NCBI RefSeq assembly: GCF_010093535.1
Contig: NW_022985224.1
Location: 122,291-186,290, forward strand
Source of the DNA: Lindgomyces ingoldianus
Taxonomy: Eukaryota > Ascomycota > Dothideomycetes > Pleosporales > Lindgomycetaceae
Direction of reading: 5' to 3'
DNA: 64,000 bases
In this document: in pieces, positions 11,371 through 22,986 of the stretch
Position numbering within the stretch: position 1 is the first letter of the stretch
Layout: the number at the start of each line of letters is the position of its first letter
Made by a program: the position numbers and the translations under genes
Notes under the pieces: model-generated
Database searches by the model: none
The model's input: only the letters and a program-made list of their open reading frames with translations
What the model was told of the DNA's origin: nothing

Positions 11371-12597
11371 CTACAGCTTATCCTTGTGCGTCGTGACCAT
11401 TATTTTAATGTGATGATCCTTATTGTCCACCAGTTCATCAAACCCTTTCTTCGAGATGTCGTCGATGTGTATCCTGCTTGTCACCATCTTCTCGAGGCCG
11501 CTGAACTTCCCTTTACAAGGTGTTAGATATACATTTTCAAAAAATTCCAAGAGGTGATCTTACCAGCGACGAACGCGTCCACCGTCTCCTTGAAATGCTT
11601 GTCATCATACGCCATGCTAGCTTTAATCGTGAGCTCTTTCAGCATCAGGAGCATCAGCGGCACGATCATCTAAACAAATCAGCCTAGCTTCGGCGTACTC
11701 ATATGCCACTAACTCACTGGAGTTTCCCAACCAGCCACATTCATATACGTCCCCTTATACCTCAGAGCATCCATGCCAGCATCCATCCCCTTCTGAATCC
11801 CCGCACAATCAAACACGACATCCACACCCTCTCCACTGGTAAACTCCCGGCACCGATCTCCAATTTTCTCTTTGATTGGATTCAATACTTGGTTGGCAAG
11901 CTCCTTATTCTGTGCTGCACGGGTAGAGGTCGGTTCAGAAACGAAGATCTGTTTGCAGCCCTTTGCTCGGAGGACGTAAATATGGGCAATTCCAACGGGT
12001 CCACCTCCAAGGATGAGTACGGATGTACACGACCAGTCTGTTACTCCAGCAAGTTCGACAGCATGCCACGCTACGGCCAATGGTTCAATCAAAGCGGCCA
12101 AAGTCAAGTCGACTGAATGCGGAAGAGGATAACATAGTTTGACGTCGATAGCTATGAGTTCTGAGAATCCACCGCCAGATCCAGAGTACCCCTTAAAACC
12201 CCATGAGGCGCATGCGTTGGTGGATGTTTCGTTGCATCGAGAGCAGTTCGAACAATAGATTCGCGGATCCACCATGACAGGTTGTCCGGGAGAGAGATTG
12301 GAGCCATTGGGAGCGCTCACAATCCGACCGCAGAATTCGTGGCCCAAGGTTGTTGGGAGATACTCTCCTGTTAGTGGATGCGGACGCTCCTTCCTCGGGA
12401 TGATGAGTGGGCCTAGGGCACATGAGGGTTGAGTCGAGAAAGGGGAGAGGGAACAAACCGAGCAGGTATTCATGAAGATCCGAGCCGCAAATACCACACC
12501 ATTCAATAGCAACAAGAGCCTCGTTCTCCTTTGGCTCTGGCTTTGGCACGTCTTGGACGCGGACATCTCGCGCCCCGAAGAATTGTGCCGCTTTCAT
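11371..12597 (-). CDS. zinc-dependent alcohol/polyol dehydrogenase (MDR)
   Basis: Predicted 359-residue medium-chain dehydrogenase resembling fungal (R,R)-butanediol and polyol dehydrogenases, oxidising a secondary alcohol with NAD(P). Four exons: 12459-12597, 11718-12412, 11564-11669, 11371-11510; introns of 46, 48 and 53 nt. Catalytic zinc ligands are visible in WCGICGSD (Cys37) and GHEFCG (His71-Glu72). The structural-zinc lobe has four cysteines in the spacing CSNCSRC...C. The cofactor fold has GGGPVG. The last two exons give a normal family C-terminus (KELTIKASMAYDDKHF, then GKFSGLEKMVTSRIH). It is co-oriented with the monooxygenase downstream and divergent from the RGG-rich gene. Its substrate is not determined by sequence. 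Confidence 0.9.
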
Positions 12598-13110
12598 CTT
12601 GAAAATTTAAGATTCGGGCAGTAAAAGGACACATAGAGGTTGGAATGGCCTGGAGGTTCGGGTGGAAAGGTCACAGATGGGATTGACTCCGCACATCCAA
12701 GTCAGTTTCTGAGACTAGGGATACGCATGGGAGACGATACGCCATGATGTAACCAACGAGCTCGGAAGAGTAATGCCGGAAAAAACGATGCGGGGGCGAT
12801 GATGCCAGGCCTCCAATTCATGTCCTAAAGGAGGAGTCGTGTAGCAAAGGAAAAATCCAAGAGTGCATGTGCCAGCAAATTCCTCTCAATTTCATTCCAA
12901 AACTTTCTCGCCGGAGATGAGAGAAAAGTGAAGATGCCAAACTGGTGGGAGGAGAGCAGAGCTGAACAGGAGGGGCGGGACCATTCACCGCCTTCCTAAC
13001 CTAGCTTAGCGCTATTATTTCAACCACACATTCACCACGAACCTTCAGCATTCCCGCATTCCCATCTCATTCACTGAAACTCTAATTCAGCCCTACCCTT
13101 CGCAGCCGCC
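12598..13110. promoter_or_regulatory. divergent intergenic promoter region
   Basis: A 513-bp gap between two divergent starts: the zinc dehydrogenase (-) and the RGG-rich gene (+). It must contain both promoters. The stretch just before 13111 is pyrimidine- and CA-rich (CATTCCCGCATTCCCATCTC), common before fungal starts. No defined operator recognised. Confidence 0.5.
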
Positions 13111-14741
13111 ATGCAAGCCTCTAAATGGGCGCCGCGCGGGCCGTCGCCTTTGCCCGCGAGGCCCACGCCCTCACCAAAATCCGCAACCCAGGCTCCTCCT
13201 CCCGCCCCAGAACCAGAAACTACGACCACAGCGCCGTCTGAAGGGAAGCAAGATGCGCAACATCCACCCGCACCTGTGCTGCCAGAACTACAACCTGTCG
13301 AGGCGTCTACCCCTACCACGGATTCTGTAAGCTTCTCTCCTCCCAGCATACATTTCACCTCCAATGAGTAGTCGCTAACCTTCCCTTTCTTCGCTAGTTC
13401 GAAACCATGGCCCCCTACGACTTCGACGCCATCGACCCGTTCGCACAAACCGCAAGCACAGACGACCTTTTCTTCGACGACGACTTCACGCCTATAGCCG
13501 AACCCATCGTCGAGCAAACGCCTATCGACACACGAGCGCCCGAACCCGAAGCCCAGGTACCACATTCGCATTCGCAAACCCAGCATATCCCGCGCGGGCC
13601 CTCAAACGGCCGAGGTGTGGGTCGCGGGCGAGGGGCTCGTGGACGAAGAGCTCGTGGTGGGCTTATGAATAGCATACACACCGACGCTCGGAACCTCGAT
13701 AGTCAGAAGGAGAAGGAGAAGGAGAAGGAGAGAGACAAGGACAAGGACAAGGACGACAGCACAAACGATGTCCCGACTCCCCCTCCGAACGCCGAAGCAC
13801 CCGCTACCACAACCACAACTCCAGCTACAGCCACAGCCCCGACACCTACAGACCCCACAGACCCTCCTCCCTCTACTCAAGATCCCAAGCCACAATCCGT
13901 TCGAGGAGACCGCTCCGCTACCGGTGGTCCCAAGCGGTCCCGTCTCACAGAGGCCGAACTCGCCGCCAAAATGGCTGCCATGAAGTCTAAAAACTCCCTC
14001 CTAGCAACCGCACACGCACGCGCAGAAGCCGATCTCGCGAATTTCGAAGCGAGGGAGGCGGCGGCCGCGCAGCACAATGCGGAGCGAAGGAAACAGGTTG
14101 CTGAGAGGCAGAAAGTGGAAAGGAAAGATAGGCAACAGATGATGGGTGAGAGGGAGCGGAATCGACAGAGGAAGATGGATGCGGTGAAGGGGCGGGAGTG
14201 GGATGTGGAGAAGGAGGAGGGGTTTGTGGGGACGGGGGAGGAGAGGAGGAGGGGGGCGGCGAGGGGGGCGTTTGGGGGTGTGGTGCCGAGTACAGGTGTA
14301 CGGCATGTGGGTGCCGGTGCCGGTGCTGGTGCTGGTGCTGGCGCTGGCGCGGAAGGGGTTGGGGAGGGAGAGGATATACCAATTCCATTAAATTTTCGAG
14401 GTCGGGGCCGCGGACGCGGAAGAGGCGCACGAGGCGGACGAGGAGATCACCCATCCACCCATTCTACCCACCAACCCACACCAAACAAGAAACCCCAAGA
14501 ACAACAACCCCCACCCCCACCATCATCATCCGACTTCCCCGAGCTTCCCCATGCCACCGCCTCTCCCCCAACCCAGGAAGCGCCCAAAAAACTCGACTTC
14601 CCCATCACAATCAAGGGGAAAGCCACTGAGATCAAAACGGCGGAGCCCGATCGGCCCAGCGTGAAAAAGCAGGATTCATTCGGTTTGCCGTCGCCGGCGG
14701 GTGCGGGGAAAAGTTGGGCAGATCAGGTGGAAGGGTCATGA
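13111..14741 (+). CDS. RGG-rich, coiled-coil low-complexity protein
   Basis: Predicted 519-residue hypothetical protein. Exons 13111-13326 and 13398-14741 flank a 71-nt intron (GATTCT|GTAAGC ... CGCTAG|TTC). The order of parts is: a Pro/Thr-rich N-terminus; an acidic segment with DLFFDDDFTPIAEP; an RGG/GRGRG patch; a run of KEKEKERDKDKDKDD; a Pro/Thr linker; a long charged helix, probably coiled coil (about residues 240-330); a Gly-Ala tract; a second RGRGRG patch; and a conserved-looking tail ending in SFGLPSPAGAGKSWADQVEGS. RGG boxes suggest RNA binding or ribonucleoprotein association; this is inference from composition. Hexamer DNA repeats (13706-13755 and 14310-14351) underlie the KE/KD and GA tracts and may vary in length. 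Long antisense frames over this gene are by-products of its GC-biased composition. Confidence 0.7.
13706..13755 (+). repeat. coding hexamer repeat AAGGAG/AAGGAC
   Basis: Tandem purine-rich units encoding alternating Lys-Glu, then Lys-Asp, inside the RGG-rich gene. Likely length-polymorphic. Confidence 0.7.
14310..14351 (+). repeat. coding hexamer repeat GGTGCN
   Basis: About seven units of GGTGCC, GGTGCT and GGCGCT encoding a Gly-Ala tract in the RGG-rich gene. Confidence 0.75.
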
Positions 14742-16163
14742 GTGTCTTTGGGTATGTGATGCCGTTTCTGGAGCGTAGAGCTTGGAGCTTAGACATGAAA
14801 GAGGTGGCGGGATGTTGTTGGAGAGTCGGAGTGTCTATGATAGCTTTTGCATACCCCATTCTTGTTTTTTTGTGTGATTGGTCGTTAACAAGGGACTACG
14901 GTATTTCAGTTCCTTTGGAATGCGCCATGCATGAGTTGCACTTCGGACTGGCTATTAAACGAAAATTGCATATTCGAAGAACGGAGCCATTGAGATGCCC
15001 TAGCACCTTAGGGGCATGCATGATAGCAGAAGCCAAACCATAGCCGATGCTGTATAGACGGTGAAATGCAGCATTGATCTATTGTGCCCCTGTGCCCAGT
15101 GACCAGTTTTCAGCTGATGTCTGCAGCAGTGTGCTCAAATTTCCTGCCTATTTAATTCCGAGAGGATTCGGAAACTTACCTGGCGACTTCCTCGGGAGCG
15201 GAAGTCGGTAACCCCAAAAAGCATTCTCTAACAGCGGTAAAAGAAATTAATATTGACATATTGGTGTTCGTGTTTGAGGGATCTTGTAGTACGGCTTTTT
15301 TTTTTTTTTTTTTTTGTATATAGCTTGATAGAGCTTGTAGGTTTACGTTTAGGGCGACTCAAATGGTTCTCTTTAGGTTTGCAAACTTCTACCAGAGTAT
15401 TACAAATAATTCTCAACACATTTGAATTTATCGACCAGCTTCGTTCTAGCACTTGCAACATTGCTCACGCTATATTTTTGCTCTCAGTCTACATGCAGAG
15501 TTCAATCAAGATTCACACACGCATCCTCCAAACTAAGCACACAAATTCAAAATACTTTTCCCCATTCCATTAAAGTACATACTCTGACAATCACTGCTCC
15601 CCGTGATCCAGAAAACCGGCTTTCACTCCTCATCCCACCTCTCTTCTCCTTCCTCCCTCCTCTCCTCTCCCCATTTCAGTCCAGCTCCAAAATTCTGTAC
15701 ATGCTACGCATCTAGAGAGAAGAGAATGAAGGAGTCAACTCCACTAGGAAAGAAGGCCGAGCCGCCCCCTTGTATAGAAAACCTCCTCCACCTTAAATGC
15801 CATCAAGGACATATTAATTGAGCGAGCCAGCGGACAGACTGACCCAAATAGAAAAGACACGATATGAAAATCGCTGCTTCGCCAGCCGCCTGCTCGCATC
15901 TCGACCAAGGGGGAAGAGGAGGAAGGTAAAGGAAGGAAAGAGAACAGAAAGAGAGGCCCGGCGCCCGCTGGATTATGACGAGAACCATGGTATTGTATTC
16001 GCCCAGAAAGAACAAAATCGACAGTTGTATTGATTAGACGGCTAGCAGCTGGACATCTGGAGCATAGCGGTAGGATACCGGCTACTGGCCTACCATTTCG
16101 CGTCAGTGTGGGCTAGGAAGAGGATTAGCATGGCAGAAGGACGATATGCAAGTCATGGGTAAT
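14742..16163. other. convergent intergenic region, no gene
   Basis: 1.4 kb between the stops of two convergent genes. It holds a 20-base T run at 15296-15315 and pyrimidine-rich tracts near 15640-15670, but no supportable ORF. It should include both 3' untranslated regions. Confidence 0.5.
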
Positions 16164-18459
16164 TTATGACTCGCCTCCGGTTGATGCCGGAGCACCTTCG
16201 CCTTGTCCACCCCGATATCCCCTTCCGCGACCGCCTCGTCCTCGTTGGCTACTCCCACGATCGCTGCTTCCACGTGGATATCCACCTCGGCCTCGCCCAC
16301 CGCGTCCACCCTCACTGTCAGAGGCACCTCCACTGCGGTAACCGCCGCTTTGGATGCCTCCCCGGTTGCTCGCTTGCCAGCTACCGGCTCCGTACTTAGG
16401 GTTGGTTGCAGGATCACGATAGATCTTGACGCTCGGCTTCTCTGGAGACCTGGAGTTTTTTATGTCCGGCGAAATTCGGTTGAATGCAGCTGTCATATCA
16501 GAAGGCGTGGCAAAGTGCGCAATGAAGAAGTGCTTTTGCTTCTCGATCTTCTCCACCTTGGACTTGTCCTCATCAGCAAGCAGGCTCTTGGCCTCGTCCT
16601 CGTCCTTTACGTTGACAATGAAGAGGGCCTTTTGCTCTTTCCTCTCCTCCCTCGGTGCAGGGGACGAAGGGCCCTTTTCTGGAGCAGCTGTTCCGTTTGG
16701 CTTGACCTCACTGGGAATGGCCTTCTCGGCAGCGGCATTTGCCGGGGCATTGGTACCCACAGGTGCACTCGGTTGTGGCGTTGCTGGCTTAATGAGGTCC
16801 TTTGGGGTTGCGGGAACGGGAGATGGGCCAGTTCGTGGTGGCTGCGATGCAGGCTTCATCTGTTGTTGTTGCACTGGCGGGGTTGCAGTTGCCGTGCGTG
16901 CCTGTTGTGGGGTGCCTGATGGCGGCATGTTTGTTCGAGCTTGCGCAGGAGACGGCTGTGTCGCAGGATTCGGGCCGGGCGCTGACTGATTACCAGTCGG
17001 GGCAACTGGTGGTGCTCCTTGAGCTTGAGGGCCCGCCTTACCACCACGGTGCGCGAAGTTGAAGCCTTGCGCCCTCATCTCGGTACCAATCCTGCCATTG
17101 TCGATATCTAGGACTAGCCATCCATAGGCCGCATCGGCCAGGTTAAAGTTCCACATGTTCTTGAATGCGCTCTCGTCAATGACGCCACTCTGGGGGCCAG
17201 GTGCCGGGCCGCCAAATGGATTGCCGCCATTGGCGATGGTGGGCATCTTGTTGACAATATCGAGTGCTAGAGCGAGAAGGCGCTGCTGCGACTCGCTGTC
17301 GGCAACCGCAGGCTCAACCTCAGACTTGACCGTATCCCAGACATCGTTGAAGGACGCCTTTGACGCAGCGAGCTTGCCACGGTAGTGATCCAGGGTTGGG
17401 TTCACGCTGAACTCATTGTACGAGCTGCCGTACCTGAAGTGCAGGCCTGCGGAGATGGAGAAGTCTGCCTTGAGCGTGACTGAGAGCTGATTCAGCAGAC
17501 CTTCACGTGCCGGAGAAGCGTGCGTGACGAAGATGCGAGTTTCAGTTGGGTCATAGACACGATTGGCCGTATCCACGAGCTCGCCCATCTGTAGCAGCGT
17601 TGTCCACATGGTCCCCTGGCCACCAGCAATTGTAGTCCTGCCCTCACCATTATCGAATAGCTTGTGCATCACCACCGCGCCGCCAAGGCCGAGGAGTCGG
17701 AGCTTCACACCACCCACATCGATCAGCCGTGAGTGTGCCTCGTCTATGATGTGTAGGTTGTCGATCTTGTACTCGCCGGAGCGCAACTTCTCCAGAACCT
17801 GGACGTCCTCACAAGCTCCCCATACCGTATAGACAGGCACATTCAGGGTATACGTCTTATTCAGGAAGAGGGGTAGCTCGGAGAGGGGAAGGTGTTCGCG
17901 TGCGAAGCGTTCCTTGATGGGAGGCTGTGGTGGGGCGGCAGCAATTGAGCGCTTCACAGCATCGGACAGCAGGGGTGAGTACTGGGCGACATGCTTCAGG
18001 GTCCTACGACTGTCAATACCAGAAGCCCAGCATTCAGGTGCAGAATAACATACTTGTCGGCGATGCGGTCGAGCGAGCGGTCATCGTAGAAGCCAAAGTC
18101 ACCTGTGTGTATGATGTAGTTGGCTCGAGCATCTGCGGCGAGCTGGTTGAGCGACTGGAGGTTACCTGGGCGATATCAGCTCGACGGTCGCTGCTTGCTT
18201 GGAGGAGTTTCATTGTATTACCTCTCACATCGGCGACGCAGAGAACTCGGGCGCTGGCTGTCTGTATTACGCGACCCTGATTAGGAAGGAGTGGTGCGGC
18301 TCCAGGCACGGGACCAGAAGGAGCTCCGCCGTTGGGGAGGTAGCTTGGGGGGTACGGGCGCGGCTGGTTGGGAGCCTGCTATGGCGCCGTCAGCAAGGGT
18401 GGATAGGAATGGGTTCGGGGATTTGGCGAGGGGAGCGGCGGTAAACTTACAGAAGCCAT
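16164..18459 (-). CDS. DUF2433 calcineurin-like phosphoesterase-related protein
   Basis: Predicted 705-residue protein of the fungal DUF2433 family. Four exons: 18451-18459 (only MAS), 18222-18378, 18054-18165 and 16164-18003, with introns of 72, 56 and 50 nt. The N-terminal half is metallophosphoesterase-like: VLCVADVRGN, HTGDFGFYDD, IIDEAHSRLIDVGGVKLRLLG and FVTHASPAREG, which read like the metal-binding blocks of calcineurin-type enzymes. A Pro/Gln/Ala-rich linker follows (about residues 430-560), then a lysine-rich block and a C-terminal Arg-Gly tail (GGRGGRGRGGYPRG and GRGGRGRGYRGG). The tail suggests RNA or RNP contact. Catalysis has not been shown by sequence alone. The tiny first exon was chosen because it is the only ATG that joins in frame with a strong donor (TCT|GTAAGT); it leaves the N gap 37 bp upstream of the start codon. 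Confidence 0.8.
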
Positions 18460-19474
18460 AGGGGACGGAGGAGATGCCGACGGGGGTGCCAGGTGANNNN
18501 NNNNNNNNNNNNNNNNNNNNNNNNNNNNNNNNNNNNNNNNNNNNNNNNNNNNNNNNNAAGGACAGGAAGGGGTATCTTTGAGTTGTTCGTTGGGAGAGAA
18601 GAGCAGTCGGGACCTGGAGATGGCTTAGTTTCTACGGCGCGATGGTGTTTGGGCAGATCGTGAATGTCGTCCAAGTCGTCGCTGGGGCTTTTTTGCTGTA
18701 CGCACTAGCGGCGCCAAGGCAAACACCCCCGGCCTATCAGCGCTCCGTGCGGTCCTCTTTGCAAACACCACAGCGTGACGGTGAGCGGCTTTCAGCACTG
18801 CATTCTGCCTTCACCTCTACAGTGTCCTGCCGTCTCCACCATGCTGCCATATTGCTCTTCATTGCCATTTGGATTTCGTCATCACCTGAGTCAGCTGTCG
18901 GAGGCACGTCCCTGCCTCCCCAGGACGTCTCATTCGCGGGTGGGACGCTCAGATGTCAATGGCCTGGACACCCGAATGCCTTCCTGCGCCAGTCCATCCA
19001 CGATATTCCCTGAGAAGAGGGTGCATGGCTGTCCACAGCTGTCGCCGGATTGCCACTTCTCAACCTGACAATGGGGGAAGGCGCTCTCAGCGGCTCTGGC
19101 AGGTGCAATGAACCCTTCGCTGGGGTTGGCAGTTCCCAATAATCGCCTCCTTGGAGAGGAGTCTTGCCGGCAGGCGTTGCAATTCCCGCTTGCAGTCATC
19201 CTCGTCTTCGACTAGGACTTCACCAGGAGCGCCCGCCAAAAATAATGTCGACCTGGCTTGTTCTGGTGTCTTGTTCTGCTGCCTTGTTCCGGTGTTTTGC
19301 CGCCACCCCTGGTCGGCGGGACGACTTTTCGCAAAAAATTCGATGCGGGGACCTGCACAGAACACAACCCTCCTTTCCCTCACCTCATTTTCCTTCCTTC
19401 CTTCCTTCCTTCCCCATAGCGGCTGCCACTCGTATAAGTTTCTTCTAGGCCTTATACGACTAAACAGCTTCGCC
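18460..19474. promoter_or_regulatory. divergent promoter region with assembly gap
   Basis: About 1 kb between the divergent starts of the DUF2433 gene (-) and KAP123 (+). It contains the N gap and a (TTCC)n tract at about 19389-19414 shortly before KAP123. Several overlapping ORFs here (for example 18642-19013) have no protein character and were not annotated. Confidence 0.5.
18497..18557. other. assembly gap (61 N)
   Basis: A run of 61 undetermined bases, in the 5' region of the DUF2433 gene. Its true length is unknown. Confidence 0.99.
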
Positions 19475-22400
19475 ATGGATGAACAGGAATTCGTGCAGCT
19501 CCTCGAGAGCCTGCTACTCCGTGGGCTACCCAAAATCTTTCTCGCGTCCTTCAGCCTAACACTTCGCAGCGGACACTGACCGCGTCAAGTCGGCCACATC
19601 AACCCTCAACAAGACTTATTATACTTCCCCCGCTTCGCTTAATGCCCTCCTCCAAATTCTTTGCAGCCACCCGAAACCAGAGCTCCGGCAGCTGGCTGCT
19701 GTCGAGGCCAGGAAGTTGGTCGACAAGCACTGGGAGCACCTGCCGGCCGACCAGAAGGCGGCCCTCCGCAACCAGCTCTTTCAATCCATCCTGAACGAGG
19801 ACTTCACCCTTACCCGCCATTCTGGTGCCCGTGTCGTCTCTCAAATCGCCGCTAAAGACTTCGAAGATGGCGAGTGGGCTGACTTGCCGGGATATCTACA
19901 GCAGGCCGCTACAAGCGCCACTGCCCGACACAGGGAAGTTGGCTTATACATCATCTTCACAATCCTGGAATTGGTTGGCGATTCGTTTCCTGGCCAGATT
20001 GCCGACCTATACAAGCTCTTCAGCACCACAATCCAGGATCCGGAGAGTGCTGAAGTGCGAGTGAATACAATGCTTGCCCTTAGTCGGCTCGCTATGCTCT
20101 TGGAGCCTGATGAAGACCCCAAGGCATTGAAGTTGTTTCAGGACGCCATCCCCGGCATGGTCAAGGTATTGCAATCTACTGTCCAGGAGAGGGACGAAGA
20201 CCACGCACTCCAAGCATTCGAAGTCTTCCAGACCCTCCTTGGCTGTGAATCTGCGCTGCTTCAGAAGCACTTCGGCGACCTCGTCAAATTTATGATGGAG
20301 CTTGCCTCGTCTACAGACATCGAGGATGACTACCGATCCCAGGCTCTCGCTTTCTTAATGCAGTGTGTTCGATATAGGAAGCTGAAGGTGCAGGGTCTTA
20401 GGATTGGCGAGGATCTCACCCTTAAGTCTCTGCAAATTGTAACTGAGCTTGGCGATCTGTCAAGTGACGACGAGGACGTCACTCCCGCCAGGTCGGCCTT
20501 GGGACTGCTCGACATTCTTGCCTCAAGTCTGCCACCAAGCCAAGTCGTGATTCCCCTCCTGAAGGCGCTCGGTCCCTATTTCAACAACCCGAACCCGGAC
20601 TATCGCCAGGCCGGAATCCTCGCGCTGGGAATGTGTGTCGAGGGCGCTCCTGATTTCATCGCTACCCAGCTTCATGAAATCCTTCCCATGGTCTTGCATC
20701 TCCTAGAAGACCCAGAACTCAAGGTTCGTGCAGCCGCACTAAATGGTATCGCCCGGTTGGCAGATGACCTGGCCGAGGATGTTGGCAAGGAACACGGACG
20801 ATTGATTCCGGCCATGATCAAGAATTTTGACCTCGCTGCGAACAACTTACAGGCACAGAATGATGAGCGGAACCTTCAGATTATCCGAGGTAGCTGTCAC
20901 GCTATTGATTCCTTAATTGAAGGACTGGACCCGGAAGACGCCGCGAAATACGTCCCGGAGCTGATTCCGCGCTTCAGCAAGCTGTTCCACCATGAAGATT
21001 TCAAATGCAAAGGGGCAGCCATTGGTGCTGTCGGATCGATTGCTTCCGCCGCGGAAAAAGCCTTCCTGCCATTCTTCGAGCAAACGATGCAATCTCTGGC
21101 GCAATATGTGACAATCAAAGAGAGCCAAGACGACCTTGATCTTCGTGGTGTGGTGTGTGACTCCATGGGGAAAATCGCTTCGGCGGTTGGCGCTGAACCA
21201 TTTGAGCCATACGTTCGCCCGCTCATGGAAGCATCAGAAGAAGCTCTCCACCTCGACCACCCACGTCTGCGCGAGACGAGCTATATCCTCTGGAGCACTA
21301 TGGCTAAGGTTTACGAAGAAAAATTCTCTCCATATCTCGCGGGCGCCGTGAAGGGTCTTGTAGAATGCCTTGACCAGGATGAAACCGAGTTGGAGGTCCA
21401 GCTGGGCGAGGAGGCCAAAGATCTTGTTGGATCGGAGGTGGTTCTCCAAGGCCGGAAGATAAAAGTCGCTGCCGCCACCGATGACGATGACAGCGATCTG
21501 AACGAAGCTGCTATGGGCAATGATGACGACTGGGATGATATTGCCGGTGTCACCGCTGTTGCAATGGAGAAGGAGATTGCTGCTGAAGTCTTCGGAGATA
21601 TCATCACACATACCCGTCGAGAATATCTGCCATACCTGGAGAACACCATCAAGAAGCTCCTGGAACTAGTGGAGCACTCGTATGAAGGTATTCGTAAAGG
21701 TGCTATTGGAACCCTTTGGCGAACCTATGCATGCCTTTGGGGCATGGCTGAAGGCGATGGCATGGCCAAGTGGAAGCCTGGACTTCCTCTTGCGGTTGAG
21801 CCCTCGGACGATTTGAAGAAGCTTGGAAATGTGGTCATGACTGCTACCATGTCTGTGTGGCAGGATGAAATGGATCGGTATGTGAAACGTCTTTCTTATC
21901 TTTGCTTGCTACAAGGATGAACCAACTTCGTTATCCCAGCTCACTCTGACGCCAAAGTGCGATATGAGGCGAAAGCGATCTACTTCTGAGTTCTTTGTCA
22001 TTTGTCTCTTCACCACCTTCCTCGATAGACTCAGTCATTAATGGGGTCTTAGGGGTACCGTTACCGACATCAACCGCGATGTCGCTGCAACGCTCAAGCT
22101 CTGTGGACCAGCTGTCTTGATGACGCAAGATGGCACTGCTGTCCCCGACATGGCACAGCAACTGCTCTCTATCATCTCTAAACGACACCCATGTCAGCAA
22201 GACTTGGGCGACGAGGGTGACGAAGACATCCTCGAGGAATCGTCAGAGTATGATTGGTTAGTTATTGAGACTGCCATGGAGGTCATCACGTGCCTGTCGG
22301 TGGCACTCGGGCCTAGCTTCGGTGAACTCTGGAAGATCTTCGAAAAGCCCGTAATGAAGTATGCCAGCAGCCAGGAGCCAACTGAACGAAGCGCGGCTGT

Positions 22401-22986
22401 CGGAACTATCGCTGAGTGCGTTGGCAACATGGCCGATGCATGCACACCATATACGACTACCCTGCTGAAGCTCCTTCTTCACCGTTTGTCGGATGAAGAT
22501 CCCGAGACGAAGTCGAATGCCGTGTACGGGGTCGGGCTGTTGTGCGAGAAGTCGGCGAATGAGACTGAGATTCTCAAGTCGTACCCTACCATCTTCTCGA
22601 AGCTGGAGCCTCTTATCGATGCCCAAGATCAGGCGCGTCTGCTGGATAATACTGCGGGCTGTGTCAGCCGTCTGATCTCTAAGCATCCAGACAAGATCCC
22701 AATTGCAGAAGTTCTGCCTCGTCTGCTGCAGCTCCTGCCGCTGAGGGAGGACTATGAGGAGAACAAGCCCATCTTCAGTATGGTCGTTAAGCTTTGTAAG
22801 TAAAGACGGCCGCTGCGCGAAAACTACGCACTAACGTCTATAGACCAAGCAAATGAGCCGACGATTCAGCAGCTTACACCCCAGTTGATGGCGATATTCG
22901 AGAAGGTGCTCGGCCCACCTGAGGAGCAACTGGAGGACGAGACGAGGACACAGCTGGTTGAACTTGTGAAATATTTGCACAAGTAG
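19475..22986 (+). CDS. KAP123: importin beta-4 subunit / karyopherin Kap123
   Basis: Predicted 1079-residue karyopherin of the Kap123/importin-4 type, a HEAT-repeat carrier that imports ribosomal proteins and histones through nuclear pores with Ran. Exons 19475-19520, 19570-21877, 22053-22795, 22844-22986; introns 49, 175 and 48 nt. The tiny first exon (MDEQEFVQLLESLLL) joins to PDTDRVKSATSTLNKTYY, the classic importin-beta N-terminus. Successive HEAT helices fill the protein. An acidic loop (TDDDDSDLNEAAMGNDDDWDD, about 650-675) sits where Kap123 relatives have one. The third exon rejoins at DRGTVTDINRDVAATLK. Length matches the family (about 1,100). The 175-nt second intron is longer than its neighbours but restores frame. 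Divergent from the DUF2433 gene. Confidence 0.93.

Noticed and set aside
13071..14454. Long antisense ORFs opposite the RGG-rich gene (for example 13071-13586 and 13987-14454)
   Set aside because: They mirror GC-rich low-complexity codons of the sense gene and show no family features.
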